A DNA stretch of 64,000 nt, from the NCBI GenBank assembly GCA_033557465.1, contig CM066033.1, forward strand, positions 707,329,637 through 707,393,636, read 5' to 3'. Shown here one piece after another: positions 21,783 to 32,300 of this stretch (position 1 is its first letter; every line of letters begins with the position of its first letter). The position numbers and the translations under genes are program-made. Origin of the DNA: Ichthyophis bannanicus (taxonomy: Eukaryota > Chordata > Amphibia > Gymnophiona > Ichthyophiidae). Below the pieces are notes generated by a model, which did no database searches, was not told the DNA's origin, and worked only from the letters and a program-made list of their open reading frames with translations.

Positions 21783-23770
21783 TTGTTTTACAACAGCTGA
21801 CTAATTTTCTAGATCATGAGGAAGGGCTATATTGGGGTCAAGCGGGGTTCTGAAAGGGGTCAGGTAATGAATGTCCCTGATGGTGCCCGTTATGGACCTT
21901 TTGGGTAAGGTGCAGGTTGGGGGGGGGGGGGTAGACAGCATTAATGGTGATGTTAGATTTGTCTGTGGCATTCGATCTGGTGGACTGGGACTTCTGGTGG
22001 AATGGTGCAGCACCTTGGGAAATGGGGGGGGGGGGTTTACAGTGGCAGACATCCTTCTTGTCTGGCTGGTGCTTACGGGTGCATTGGGGGACCCAATCCT
22101 CCTTTGTGCGGGAACTGGTGTGTGGGGTGCTGCAGGGATCAGTCTCGTTCCCGATTTTATTTAACATCTATATGAGTTCGGTGGGTGCCATTTACCAGAG
22201 ACATGGTTTCTCTGTATTTTGTATGCCGATGACATACAGTTGCTGATTGTGGTGGATAATGATGAGTTAGTGGTGCATCTGAGCCAATCAGTGTTTGGGG
22301 GAAATTGCCACTTGACTGCAAGCCAATCGCTTGGTCCTAAACGATGCCAAGTCCAAGGTGTTGTTGTGTTGTTGTGCTGGCTGGGCTCTCGATTGTGGGA
22401 GTCTGCCTGGAGTAGAAGAGGGAGATCCATGAGTTGGGAGTCTTGTTAGATGTGGATTTGTCACTGCATCAGCAGGTATCCTACATGGTGCAGTCCACTT
22501 ATGGGAATTTGCGAGTCATTCGGCAGCTTCGACCATTTTTGGATAGGGAGGCATTGCATTTGGTAGTCCTGTGGCAGGCCATGGCCTAGAATAGCCTGTA
22601 AATGTATGAGTGGCCTGTAAGCTAGGCCTGAATCCCAGCCCCCACCTGAGAATAAGAATGCTGAGAAAAACCAAAGTCAGTAAGAATTAGAAAAACTGCT
22701 CAAAACTGCTTTTTGATAAGGTTGTATAAATCCTTTGTTGAATTCTTCCATGCTGATGACAGACATGTTCCAGTGCTCTGTACTCACACATTTTCTAAGC
22801 TAGCAGTGACCTTGTAGGAGAAAAGTATCAAAGTCTTAGAACTGTGCCTTTGTTAGAGAATACTGAGCAGGGGGAACAGAGTACTGGGCCCACAGAAAGA
22901 TCCTAATTGGATGGGTGCAAGGGTCAGTAGGACCAATAGAAAGTTTGCCTGTATTAAACTGAAGAAGAAAGGTATAAAAGGTGTTGTTTACTGGACTCCA
23001 TTGCTCAGACCATTTTGAATGTGACATTTGCCTGAGACTTGTGCACAATAAATTGGCTTGGATCTTCGAACAGACTCCTGGTTTTATTCATTGCGTGCAC
23101 TTCGCTGCAACAGTCCAGGCGCTAGTGTTATCCCGCCTGGACTATTGTAACACCCTGTATTGTTGGGTTGCCAGGCTACCTGCTTAGGAAGCTGCAGGTG
23201 GTTCAGAACTCAGCAGCCTGGCTGGTGTGGGGGCTGTGTAGGCAGCAGCCAGTTGCAGGGCTTCTGTGACAGCTGCATTGGCTCCCTATCCAACAGAGGT
23301 GTCTCTTTAAAATGCTGATCCTGGTCTTTAAGGTACTGAGAGGTTTGGGACCATGTTATCTACAGGGAATAGTGTCTTGGTACCAACCCGGGAGGACTCT
23401 GCATTCTACACAAGCCCAGTTGTTGGTTGTACCTAGGTTTTCTTAAATCCAGTTGCAGCGGTGGCGGATGAGGGTGTTTTCAGTGGCAGCTCTGACTCTC
23501 TGGAATAGTTTGCCAGAGAGTATGCATAAGGAAACAGACTTACTGGTATTTTGGAGGGCATTAAAGACCTTTCTCTTTCCCTCCTAGATGGCAGTGGTCG
23601 TCACAGGCAATGATGGCAGTGGCTGGTGTTCTGTAAGGGTTGTGAGGATGTAGGTGGTTCCTCGACACTGTGGGCCAGGGTACTTGTGTTTTATGTAAAT
23701 GCTGTAGAATATGGTGTTTAATAAATGTTTTAAAATAAATACAATAAAATAAATAAATCTGTAGAGATAG
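21783..23770 (+). mobile_element. L2-like LINE, 5'-truncated, interrupted by a solo LTR
   Basis: Plus-strand translation gives RT words in order: 'LTNFLDHEEGLYWGQAGF', 'LSVAFDLVDW', 'GVLQGSV.. PILFNIYM', and YADDIQLL with YADD at 22222-22233. After the LTR come 'VQALVLSRLDYCNTLYC' and a 'LHWLPIQQRCLFKMLILVFKVLRGLGP' stretch, the C-terminal block of L2/CR1-group LINEs. The 3' end is an AATAAA-rich tail (23720-23758). Frameshifts include two G-runs of 10 or more near 21918 and 22024. It sits where the DIRS G interior should be. Confidence 0.75.
22570..23112 (+). mobile_element. Solo LTR of an endogenous retrovirus-like element
   Basis: It begins TGTGGCAG and ends CTGCAACA (imperfect TG...CA inverted ends), 543 bp. 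The 4-mer GTCC flanks both sides (22566-22569, 23113-23116). Removing the LTR and one GTCC restores the LINE reading frame through 'HLVVQALVLSRLDYC'. Inside are a CCAAT box (22932-22936), TATAAAA (22973-22979) and AATAAA (23047-23052) in the order expected for U3-R-U5. A 4-bp duplication fits gammaretrovirus-like (ERV1) integrases. No internal genes remain. Confidence 0.82.
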
Positions 23771-23774
23771 ATTA

Positions 23775-23893
23775 CAAGTAGAAGGCTCATGGTGGGGTTC
23801 GAGGTACTGGATTCACCAGTTATGGCGGTCAGTCACCGAAATGGTGCGAGCACACCTGATGCATTTTTTAAACCCACTGGCCAGCTTGGACAT
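23775..23893 (-). pseudogene. N-terminal scrap of DIRS G gag
   Basis: An ATG at 23893-23891 on minus opens 'MSKLASGFKKCIRC', matching the start of the gag-like ORF in copies B (MAASGFKKCDLC) and A2. The Cys module then degrades and the LINE follows. Confidence 0.6.
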
Positions 23894-24320
23894 GTCTGGA
23901 AAGACAGGTGCTGTTAAATCAAACGGCTCCAATGTGTCAGCTAGTCAGGAAAATACACAAGAAGAAAACACTGCACGGTAAAAAAATATATAAAAGGAAG
24001 GAAAAAATGAATCTATGTCGATCAGATTGACGCCCCTGATGACAGGCAGGAAGGCAAAAGAACTATTGAAAACAAATGAAAAACCCACAATGGGGCACAA
24101 CGAAGCAGGCCTTTTCCGGCAGCAAGAGGACACACATCCATCGGGCTCTGCGAAAAAGAAAAGACCGAGGTAAAGATGGCTCCAGCGGGTGGGAAAGCAG
24201 GCGCACACACGCAATGAAGCTCCCAAAAGCTTCCTATGGAAGCTGGGAGTGTTCCCACGCAGGCTGCATCAGGGACGTCATCCATATGTAAGGATTTACT
24301 TCCTACATGTTCACAGAGAA

Positions 24321-24549
24321 ATTATCACATCACAGAAAAATCAAGTTCCAAACATTTCATTTCTACAAAGCTTAGTTTTAACTCAAAGGAGCTCTGAATC
24401 CTAATGAGAATGGCTCAAATCCATCCACCAACACACACAATGACACTAAGCGAGTTGCTTAATCCTACTGTACCTACAGTTTGCCTGACAGGCTCTGCAA
24501 CTGTCTTAGGAGCCACTTTAAGGTCTAACAGACCAGTTACACCACATAC
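24321..24549. other. DIP2 intron, no feature seen
   Basis: Short sequence between the end of DIRS G and the DIP2 exon donor. No motif beyond the donor itself. Confidence 0.5.
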
Positions 24550-24611
24550 CTGTCGTGCCTCAGTGATTTCAAATCCACATACACTGTGGTAGGATCAGGG
24601 CCAGAGGTTCC
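24550..24611 (-). CDS. DIP2B: DIP2 family coding exon (62 bp)
   Basis: On the minus strand this exon follows an acceptor (...TTTCTGTGTAG, AG at 24613-24612) and ends at a GTATGT donor (24549-24544). It encodes GTS then GPDPTTVYVDLKSLRHDR, in phase 0 at entry and phase 2 at exit. The stretch is strongly conserved in disco-interacting protein 2 (DIP2) proteins, large cytosolic proteins with AMP-ligase-like domains linked to lipid and axon biology. It continues directly from the exon at 25629-25799. 'VDLKSLRHDR' resembles DIP2B more than DIP2A/C in my memory; the paralogue call is weaker than the family call. The next exon downstream was not found in this window. Confidence 0.85.
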
Positions 24612-25628
24612 CTACACAGAAAGAGTACAGATAATCTTGATATGCTTTTCTTCCCCATGATAAAAGATAGAGGCATACACAATAAAATGGGAATTAATAA
24701 CCAGGAACAGTACTTTAAAATGTTCTGTCCAAAAGCTGTTTGCATTGTAATCAAATCCTTTAATAACTGAAGATACTGCGAGCTCTTCCAGCAATGCCTG
24801 GGTGTAACAGTTCTGTGAAATTAGCTCTTATCACTCACTATATTTGTTAAGATTCATTTTTCATTTACATATATCTAGATCCATTAATGTGACATGAGAT
24901 GAAGTCCCACTGTAATCATGAAGCCACAAAGAATTTAAATATATGAACGTAGACAGCAATGTTCAAACCATTTGTGAGCATGTGGGTTGGGGGGTTGGCA
25001 GTTACCCTCTGCTCCTTTGGGATTCTTGCACAATTGTAACCAGCCTCCATGGACTACGACACCATGTGCCTTCATTCATGATGACCTCTTTTTCCCCCAT
25101 TTTATTAAGTCAATATCTAGTTAGCAATTGCAGTGGCAGTCCTTGGCCAGAGGCCACTTTCCCTTTGGAAACTGGTAGATGCCCACCTTGCATACTGCCG
25201 ATAAACGTTACCACTGAACAATGTCTGAGACTCCCTCTCCCAGGGCTTAGTGTGCTTTCCTTGCAGCATACCCAGTGCCAGCTGCTGTGAGAAATACGCA
25301 ACCTATTTAAACACGCAGTACCACAATGACAGTATTAAAGTAGCATAAAGCTACCCCATTTCAATTTTGATTTAGAAGTCTATTATATTTTGTGATGATT
25401 CTCATCACTTTGTTATAGCACAAAACTTTAGAAACCATAGCCAAAGGACACTGTAAACAGTCTTTTTAAGATTCATACATTTTTCTCTCTTTTCCTTCTG
25501 GGTAATAGTCTTAGTATCATAAGCAGGAAATCAATTGCTCTCTTTAGAAAGGTATCTACACACAGGAATGTGGTGAAAGGAAGCAAGAGAGCTGTTTTAC
25601 CTCAAAAAAGAGCAGAAACTTTTCTCAC
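24612..25628 (-). other. DIP2 intron (1017 bp)
   Basis: The intron runs from a GTGAGA donor (25628-25623) to a TAG acceptor (24614-24612). It has a pyrimidine-rich tract (TACTCTTTCTG) before the acceptor. No repeat family or extra exon was recognised inside. Confidence 0.75.
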
Positions 25629-25799
25629 CTGTAAACAGATTGCAATATTGGCCCTCGATCCAAAAGTTGTACTGACAGCACGGGATGACAGCCCCAGGTC
25701 TTTGAAAAGCTTGGAGAAAGAATGGCTGAGTGAAATTCTTGGACGCTCCTCTGCTACCACCACACAGGTCCGCACGTAAGACAAGTTAATGCCCTTTGC
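25629..25799 (-). CDS. DIP2B: DIP2 family coding exon (171 bp, 57 codons)
   Basis: The acceptor is ...TTCTATTTTTAAG (AG at 25801-25800) and the donor GTGAGA starts at 25628. The 57 codons are uninterrupted, phase 0 at both ends. They contain CVVVAEERPRISLSHSFSK, KLFKDLGLSSRAVSTTFGS and ANIAICLQ, the DIP2 signature inside the C-terminal adenylate-forming (AMP-ligase-like) domain. The frame runs on into 24611. Preserved coding and splice sites amid decayed transposons show this is the real host gene. The upstream exon is not in the window; the intron to the right is at least 38 kb. Paralogue assignment (DIP2B) is from memory of residue differences. Confidence 0.88.
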
Positions 25800-26040
25800 C
25801 TTAAAAATAGAACAAAACGTTACAAATAAAAGCAATCTTATAAAAAGCAGCACTACTGACATAACATTTTCCCTTATTTACTATGTCCTTACAATGGCTC
25901 CCTATCTACTTTTTTTTTATTCCCACATAAAGGTTTGTGTTGTTTTCCAGCATAAAAGTACCATACATTCTGAGATAATTTCCCGATTCTTCTCAGAAAA
26001 GTAACATACAGAGTAAACCCCTGACTCCCACTCGCATTAA
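25800..26040. other. DIP2 intron, no feature seen
   Basis: Only the splice acceptor at 25802-25800 and AT-rich sequence are visible. Confidence 0.5.
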
Positions 26041-26760
26041 ATAAAGGTGCAAGGAGCACTCTGCTCTCAGGGAAAGAGTCCAATCTCTAGAGGCTAAAGT
26101 AGCAGACTTGGAGGACCTAAGGAAGACAGAGAGGTATATAGATGAGATCTATAGGGACATAGTACTGAAGTTCCACCTCCAGTCTGGCAGCCTCTCTGAT
26201 GCCATAGAGGAGAGAGAGGTCACATGAAAGAAAAGCATCACCTTGGTAAAGCAGGAAGTGATCCTGTAGCTAGGACCTGTTCTCCAGGTAATGTAAAACC
26301 CTCTCACATCAAGGTGGTTTCTCCAGGAACCTATGCCCATGAGAGAAGCGTTAGGACCACTGATTAAATGGCGATTCAATTATTAGGCATGTAGATAGCT
26401 AGGTAGACATGAGGATCGCCTGATGCGAAGGTAGCGGACCTCATGTGCCACCTAGACAAGGTTTTAGATAGTGCTGGGGAGGAGCATGTCGTCTTGGTAC
26501 ATGTTGGTACTAATGACATAGGAAAGTGTGGGAATGGAGGTTCTGGAGGCCAAATTTAAGCTTTTAGGTAGAAAGTTAAAATCCAGAACCTCCAGGGTAG
26601 CATTCTCTGAAATGCTTCCTGTTCCACACGCAGGACCCAAAAAGCAGGCAGAGCTCCAAAGTCTCAATGCATGGATGAGACGATGGTGCAAGGAAGACTG
26701 TTTTGGATTTGTAAGGAACTGGGAAACATTCTTGGTAAAGGAGGGACCTTTCTGAAAGGA
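26041..26760 (+). pseudogene. CR1-type ORF1 remnant with SGNH esterase motifs
   Basis: Plus-strand translation gives a coiled-coil-like start (SNLEAKVADLEDLRKTERYIDEIYRD), then 'SIIRHVDS' (SGNH block I region) near 26372 and HVGTND at 26500-26517 (block III). Then 'LGRKLKSRTSRVAFSEMLPVPHAGP' and 'MRRWCKEDCFGFVRNW' follow. This is the ORF1 esterase layout of CR1/L2-group LINEs. Stops and frameshifts (for example at 26226 and 26400) disable it. Confidence 0.65.
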
Positions 26761-26774
26761 TCTGGAGAAAGTTG

Positions 26775-27480
26775 AGTCATATAGGCCCATCTCCCTGTTA
26801 AATCAAGATATAAAAATCTTGGCAGTGGTTTGAGTGCAGACCTCCCCATGATAATTCACACTGATCAGGCCAGTTTTGTCAAAGACATAAGCACGGCGGG
26901 CCACTTGCTAAAAGCACTGACCATGTTTCGGCAGAGATGGCCCCACGAGTCCCCTGCTGCTGTTGTAAGCCTTGATGCAGAGAAGGCATTCGACTGGGTG
27001 TCCTGGGATTACTTGTTTTGGGTGCTGCAGAAATTCAGGGCGGGAGACTACATTTTGCAGTGGATTCGGACCCTATACAGTGGGCCCAGTGCTCAGCTTC
27101 CAGTGAATGGGTAGCTCACGGAGCCTTTTGCACAGCCATGGACCCAGCAGGGCTGCCCTCTATCCCCACTAGTGTTTATTATTTCTCTTGAACCTCTAAC
27201 CCTGAAGTTGAGAGCTTCCATAGAAATCCATGAGGTCAAGTTGGGCCACCATACCTGTAAAATCAGCATGTTTGCTGATGACATGCTGGTCAGCATTCAG
27301 GAAACTAAGGAAAGCTTGAAGGCTCTGACTGGCTTCTGCGACAGTTTGGAAGCTTCTCAGAGCTAAAAATAAACAAGGAAAAATCGAAGGCTTCCTTCTG
27401 GGTGGGGAGGGAGAAAAGATTCCTGCATTCTGGTAGTCGGAGGGCCCCATCAAATATTTGGGCATTTATCTTCATCACGA
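26775..27480 (+). pseudogene. L1-like reverse transcriptase fragment
   Basis: The frame reads 'SYRPISLLNQDIKIL', 'IIHTDQASFVKD', 'AAVVSLDAEKAFDWVSWDYLF' (catalytic D in SLDAEKAFD), 'QGCPLSPLVFI', and FADDMLVSI with FADD at 27271-27282. These are standard L1-group blocks. A premature stop at 27112 and a frame change near 27362 break it. Confidence 0.8.
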
Positions 27481-27737
27481 TCCAAAAAAAAAAGTTGACC
27501 AACTCAATATACAAGATAAGCTCTGACAGATCAAGCATCTTTGTGTGAAATGGGCAGATTTACTCTTGTCCCTTTAGGAGAGGGTAGCCCTCGTTCACAT
27601 GGCTATCATACCCCAATTTTATTTCAGTTACAAATGCTGCCTCTCTGGGTGAAGCAAGAAGATGAGAATTTCCTTAAGAGCACCTTGCGGGTATTTCTCT
27701 GGCGGGGGAAGCGGGTGAGGGGTTGTTGTTTTTTTTA

Positions 27738-27957
27738 AAGTGCCATCAAGTCAATGCTGATTCCTGGCAATACAGCAGTCCCTGGGTTTTCTTGGCAAGG
27801 TATGACAGGAAGTAGATTGCCAGGCCTTTTCTTCAGAAGCAATGGAGGATAAAGTGAGTTGCCCAAGGTCACAAGGAGTGCCAGTGGGAATCAAATCCGG
27901 ATCTCTTGGGTACTAGGCTGTTGCTCTAACCAGTAGTCTACTCCTCCACTCTGGCTG
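27738..27957 (-). repeat. tRNA-derived SINE inside the L1
   Basis: On minus the head is 'GGAGGAGTAGACTACTGGTTAG' with B-box-like 'GGATTTGATTCCCAC', followed by the CACTCCTTGTGACCTTGGGCAA body. It matches the split SINE at 15640-16493. Confidence 0.72.
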
Positions 27958-27959
27958 AA

Positions 27960-28905
27960 GGTTATTTATGCAAAAATGATACTAGAACAAGAGAAAGGAG
28001 GAGTTGGCTTACCAGATCTAAGGACACATATAATGTATTGGCCCTAACACCATGGATCCATGACAATTTCACTGTGGCGGCCCATTATACCCCAGAGGGG
28101 CTATTGGATGAGTGGAGTTGGCTGTACGAGATGATGAATATTCTGCACTATAACAGGGTGGAGCTTGCATGTCCTGAATATTGGGCATGGTTGGATCCCC
28201 TCAAACGAGTGTGGAAATAGTAGGCAGCAAAAAAAAATAATCTCAGCTGAGCAGCCACCCCTTTCCTGCAACTAACTGACAATCCTGGCTTCTTGCCTGG
28301 ATAGGGACGCAGTAGGTTCTTGGACAGGAACAAGGACCACAGAGTAGACCTGGGACATCTGCTGGGTTGTGTGGGGGGGGGGGGGGCAGCTTTCCCAACA
28401 TTTGAATGTCTTCAGACCATTCTGGGGCTCCAGGGAACGCAGGCCTTCCAAAACTTATGAATCAAACACTATTGGCACACACTGTTGCACATCCTGGTGA
28501 GGTGGTCACCCAAGACAGTGATAGGGACTTCCGAAACTTACTTTATTTAACTTAACCCCCCTATTGGACTAAACTGGCAAACTGGTATAGAATGATCTGC
28601 GATACCTTGCCAACAACATTCCTGAAGATGCTAGTGCAACAATGGGCAGAGGAACTTGAGGAGGAAGTGGAAGAGGAACACTGTGAATTATATTTCTTAC
28701 AGATCCCTGGGGTCCTCAGTTCTGTTATCAAGAAATGCAGTACCAAATACTACACAGGGAATATCTCATGAGAAAGAGGGTAGCATAATTGGGTTTTTGG
28801 GGTTAGAGCAGGTGCGAAAAATGTAAAGTGCAGGTGGAAACCTTCCATCATGCCTTTTTTGGAATGTGCCACCTTACTAGAGATATGGGGGAAGGCCCTG
28901 AAGAC
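27960..28905 (+). pseudogene. L1-like ORF2 middle/C-terminal fragment
   Basis: It carries 'ALTPWIHDNF' and 'ACPEYWAWLDPLKRVWK' near 28040-28215, and the cysteine-histidine word 'CEKCKVQVETFHHAFF' near 28810-28855, equivalent to the C-x2/3-C...H zinc-knuckle-like region of L1 ORF2. Stops break the frame. Confidence 0.6.
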
Positions 28906-29645
28906 ATGGAGGATATTATTTCTTCTTATTATTATTATTATTTAATGGGTTTTATTATACGTTTTTCTGCAAGCCAAAATGGTTTACATAAAACTAGATG
29001 AATACAATGAACTAGAAGAATATAATGAACTGGAGAATACAAGTCAAAATGGTTTGCATAAAACTAGATGAGTCTAATGAACTAGAGGAATACAATGAAC
29101 TGTTAAAAGACTAAGAACCTGAAAACTTATGAACAACATATTACAACAAACATAAGGTAGTAAAACTTAAGCACGTGTATAATAATTATTTATACAGTTA
29201 GGAGGGGCAAGAGAAGGGGTGGGCTAGTGTATCAAGGGAGTAGGTTCAGGAGAATGGGTGGGGGAAATTTTATGTGATTTATAAGTTCTTGATTTGTATT
29301 GCTCTGCTGAGGGTCAATGCCGAAGTGTTCTTGAAATAAAGAGGTTTTTAGGTCCTTTTGGAAGTTTGTGGTTGAGCTGCTGCTTCTTAGTGCATGGAGT
29401 AGCGAGTTCCATAGGGTGGGGGCATATAATGTGAAGGTTCTAAGTCGTGAGCGTTGGTTGCTCTTCCAGATCTGGGTGGGGAGGTTGAGGTGGTTTTATG
29501 TGCTGTTCCTACTTGGCCTTTTGGTCGTAAGTGTGTGGATCAGCGATTGGAGGTGCTCTGAAGAAAGGTTGTTTAGGGCCTTGTGGATTGTGGTAAGGAC
29601 CTTGTATTTGATCCTTGAATTGATGGGTAACCAATTCTACACATG
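28906..29645. repeat. Unclassified interspersed repeat
   Basis: An AT-rich start with (TTA)n is followed by two imperfect copies of 'CCAAAATGGTTTACATAAAACTAGATGA' (about 28974 and 29046). A segment of 370 bp follows (29270-29640) with 'GAGTTCCATAGGGTGGGGGC' and 'GATGGGTAACCAATTCTAC', which looks like a dispersed element. No protein motif. It interrupts L1 ORF2. Confidence 0.5.
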
Positions 29646-29647
29646 TC

Positions 29648-30150
29648 CATAGACAGGACATATAGCCTGCTGCTCTTGGGGGACGAGGGACTGCTGCAGG
29701 AGCAGAAACTCTGGAAGGCTGAGGGGAAGTTCTTTATGATGGGGGTCTGGGGAGTTAAGAAGATGATCCTGCAATACTGGGTATGAGACAGAGCCCCTTC
29801 TTTCCAGCAGTGGATAAATCTTATGCATCGCCTCGCCCAGGAGAAGTATGCTTATGTTTCCTTCACCAAACTCAAATGGATGCGATATAAATGGTTATAG
29901 ACTAAGTTCCAATGCAAGTACCCCAAGGCATTAGAGGGGGTGGGGGGGAGTGGAGGAGGATGGTCTGGCCTTGACAAGTCAGTTGATGTAGCTTTATTTC
30001 CCAATGTCTTATCAAATGTAAGTGTAATGCAACCACAATTGTAGACTGTAAAATGTGCAATGTGAGCAGTTTGTATATTTATCATTTACTGCTCTGTGAA
30101 CAGCTCGTTTACTGCTCTGTGAACTGCTCTATTACTATTCTGTGAACTAT
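29648..30150 (+). pseudogene. L1-like ORF2 C-terminus and 3' UTR start
   Basis: Words such as 'KLWKAEGKFFMMGVWGVKKMILQYW' and 'QQWINLMHRLAQEKYAYVSFTKLKWMRYKWL' are typical of the last part of L1 ORF2. Non-coding sequence with repeated 'TTTACTGCTCTGTGAAC' follows. Confidence 0.6.
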
Positions 30151-30693
30151 CATTAAAATCATCAGTAATATCTGGAGAATGGCAAATTTTTAAAAAGGGT
30201 TCCATCGGTGATCAGGGAAACTACAGACCGGTGAGCTTGATGTCAGTACTGGGAAAAATGATAGAAACCATTATTAAGAACACATTTTCTGAACATGTAG
30301 ATAGTCATGGCTTAATGGGAGACAGCCAACATGGCTTTAGCCAGGGAAGGTCTTGTCTTACTAATCTGTTATATTTTTTTTGAAGGTGTAAATAAACAGG
30401 TAGATAAAGGTCGATGTAGTATATCTGGATTTTCAGAAAGCCTTTGACAAGGTCCCTCATTAGAGACTCTTGGCGAAATTAAAAAGTCATGGGCTAAGAG
30501 GCAGTGTACTATTGTGGATCAGGAACTCGTTAAAAGATAGAAAGCAGAGGGTAGGGCTAAATGGCCGGTTTTCCCAATGGAGAAAGGTAAATAATGGAGT
30601 ACCCCAAGGATCTGTGCTGGGCCCACTACTTTTTAACACATTTGTTAATGACCTAGATATGGGAACAAGTGAGGATTTCAAATTTGCAGATGA

Positions 30694-31030
30694 AGCGTAG
30701 TTACTCACCTGTAACAGGTGTTCTCCAAGAACAGCAGGAATCAGTTCTCACATTTGGTGACGTTGATGCTGACAGAGTCCGCATGGAGCATTTCAAAGAA
30801 AGCCTTTGGGACATGCTACCAGGCATGCGTGGTCTGCCATCTTGCTCAGTCAGATGACATAACTAAGACAGTAGTGAAAACAAAAACAAGATAGGGAGGC
30901 AACTCACAGGGGAGGAGGGAGAGTTGTGAGGATTGATTCCTGCTGTTCTCGGAGAACACCTGTTACAGGTGAATAACTATGCTTTCTTCAGGAACAGGAA
31001 AGAAGTCAGTCCTCACATATGGGACTCCCT
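30694..31030 (-). repeat. 3' terminal repeat and ICR of DIRS F
   Basis: The palindrome CACCTGTAACAGGTG lies near the outer end and its complement CACCTGTTACAGGTG near 30957-30971. The ICR then continues with the reverse complement of the right end (TTCTTCAGGAACAGGAAAGAAGTCAGTCCTCACATATGGG). Confidence 0.8.
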
Positions 31031-31319
31031 AGCTCCTGGCTGCCGAGGAGCGAACCACGATAGCACCGCCGGCAACCAATCGGATAGCTGCGAGCTGCAG
31101 AAGGCGAGTCCCTGCTGAGAGACTCTGCAAGACCCTAGCATCCAGCAACACTATCACTCCAGTAGCCTGAACAAAGAAGGATCGGAGGGCAGGAGTTGCC
31201 TACAACCTGAGAATATTACAAGGTACTACCTGGCCAAAGGCACTGTCCCTGCGGGACTTCCTCTCCAGGCAGTAGCGAGCTGCGAACATATGAACTGAAG
31301 ACTATGTGGTGGCCTTGCA

Positions 31320-32255
31320 AAACTCTGTCACCAGCACTGAGCGGAGGTTGGCCACCAATGTGGCCATTGTCCTCACGCGATGCACTGTGATCTGGTACTC
31401 AAGGGAAAGGCCAGCTTGCTCATAGGCGAGGGCAATACAGTCCGCCACCCAAATGGACAGAGTTCACTTGGTCACAGGGAGACCCAGTCTGCTGGGGTCA
31501 TAGGACACAAAAAGCTGAGGAGCTTTGCGATAGGCCTGGGTCCACTGCAGGTAGAAGGACAGGATCCGCTTTCAATCGAGCATGTGGAGTATTAGTTCCT
31601 CCCTGCCAGCACAGGGCCGCGGAAAGAAGGTGGGGAGGACCACCTCCTGATTGAGGTGGAAGAGAGATACCATCTTCAGGAGGAATTTGGGGTGTGTGCC
31701 AAGCACCACTCTGTTCTTATAGAACATGGTATATGGTGGCTCCGCCACCAGGGCCTGGAGTTCACTGACCTTATGTGCTGACGTGAAGGCCACCAGGAAG
31801 GCCATTTTCCAAGACAAGTAGCTTAGGTGGCAAATGGCTAGGAGCTCGAAGGGCGGCTTAGTGAGCTGCGAGAGCACCATGTTGAGATCCCAGTCTGCCG
31901 CCGGAGGGGGGAGGGGGAGCTTCAATAGTAGAAGGCCCTGGAGGAACCTGGAGACCAGGGGGCTGACTAGAGAGGGGTTTTTCCTTGACAGGGTGGTGGT
32001 GCACAGCTATTGTGCTCAGGTGCACCCTCACAGAGTTGGATTTCGGTCCAGTGTGCGACAGATGCAGCAGGTACTGGAGAACCAGTTGCACATGACAGAA
32101 GAAGGGATTCTCCTTCTTCTCCGCACACCAGATGGAAAATCTTCCCTACTTAAAGGCGTAAGCCCATCTGGTGAAAGCTTCCAGGAGGCCAGCAGGATTT
32201 TCTTGACTTCCCCTGGGAGGATGAAAGGGGCCAACGCTACCCTTTCAGCAGCCAT
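31320..32255 (-). pseudogene. DIRS tyrosine recombinase of F, broken
   Basis: Segments include 'SHTGPKSNSVRVHLSTIAVHHHPV', 'LVAFTSAHKVSELQALVAEPPYTMFYKNRVV' (the catalytic arginine position reads AHKVSEL) and 'FLLKMVSLFHLNQEVVLPTFFPR'. The HxxR region near 31370 reads 'ITVHRVRTMA', still recognisable. Frames shift at least twice. Confidence 0.7.
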
Positions 32256-32300
32256 GTTGTTAGCGCTACAGACCCCAAGTTGGGGTGCAAAAGGGAGCCC

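Larger units (their letters stand above)
19221..24320 (-). mobile_element. DIRS retrotransposon G, interior replaced by other elements
   Basis: The left end AGCGTAGTTACTCACCTGTAGCAGGTG (19221) and right end ...CATGTTCACAGAGAA (24320) follow the DIRS pattern, with inverted terminal repeats and an ICR at about 20575-20660. Inside, only the recombinase 3' half (21188-21630) and the very start of gag (about 23893 down) survive. RT, RNase H and most of gag are gone, and an L2-like LINE occupies that place. A hAT-like element sits in the left terminal repeat. Inactive. Confidence 0.8.

Noticed and set aside
24943..25290. 115-codon plus-strand frame inside the DIP2 intron
   Set aside because: Antisense to the gene, without motifs; ordinary intronic sequence.
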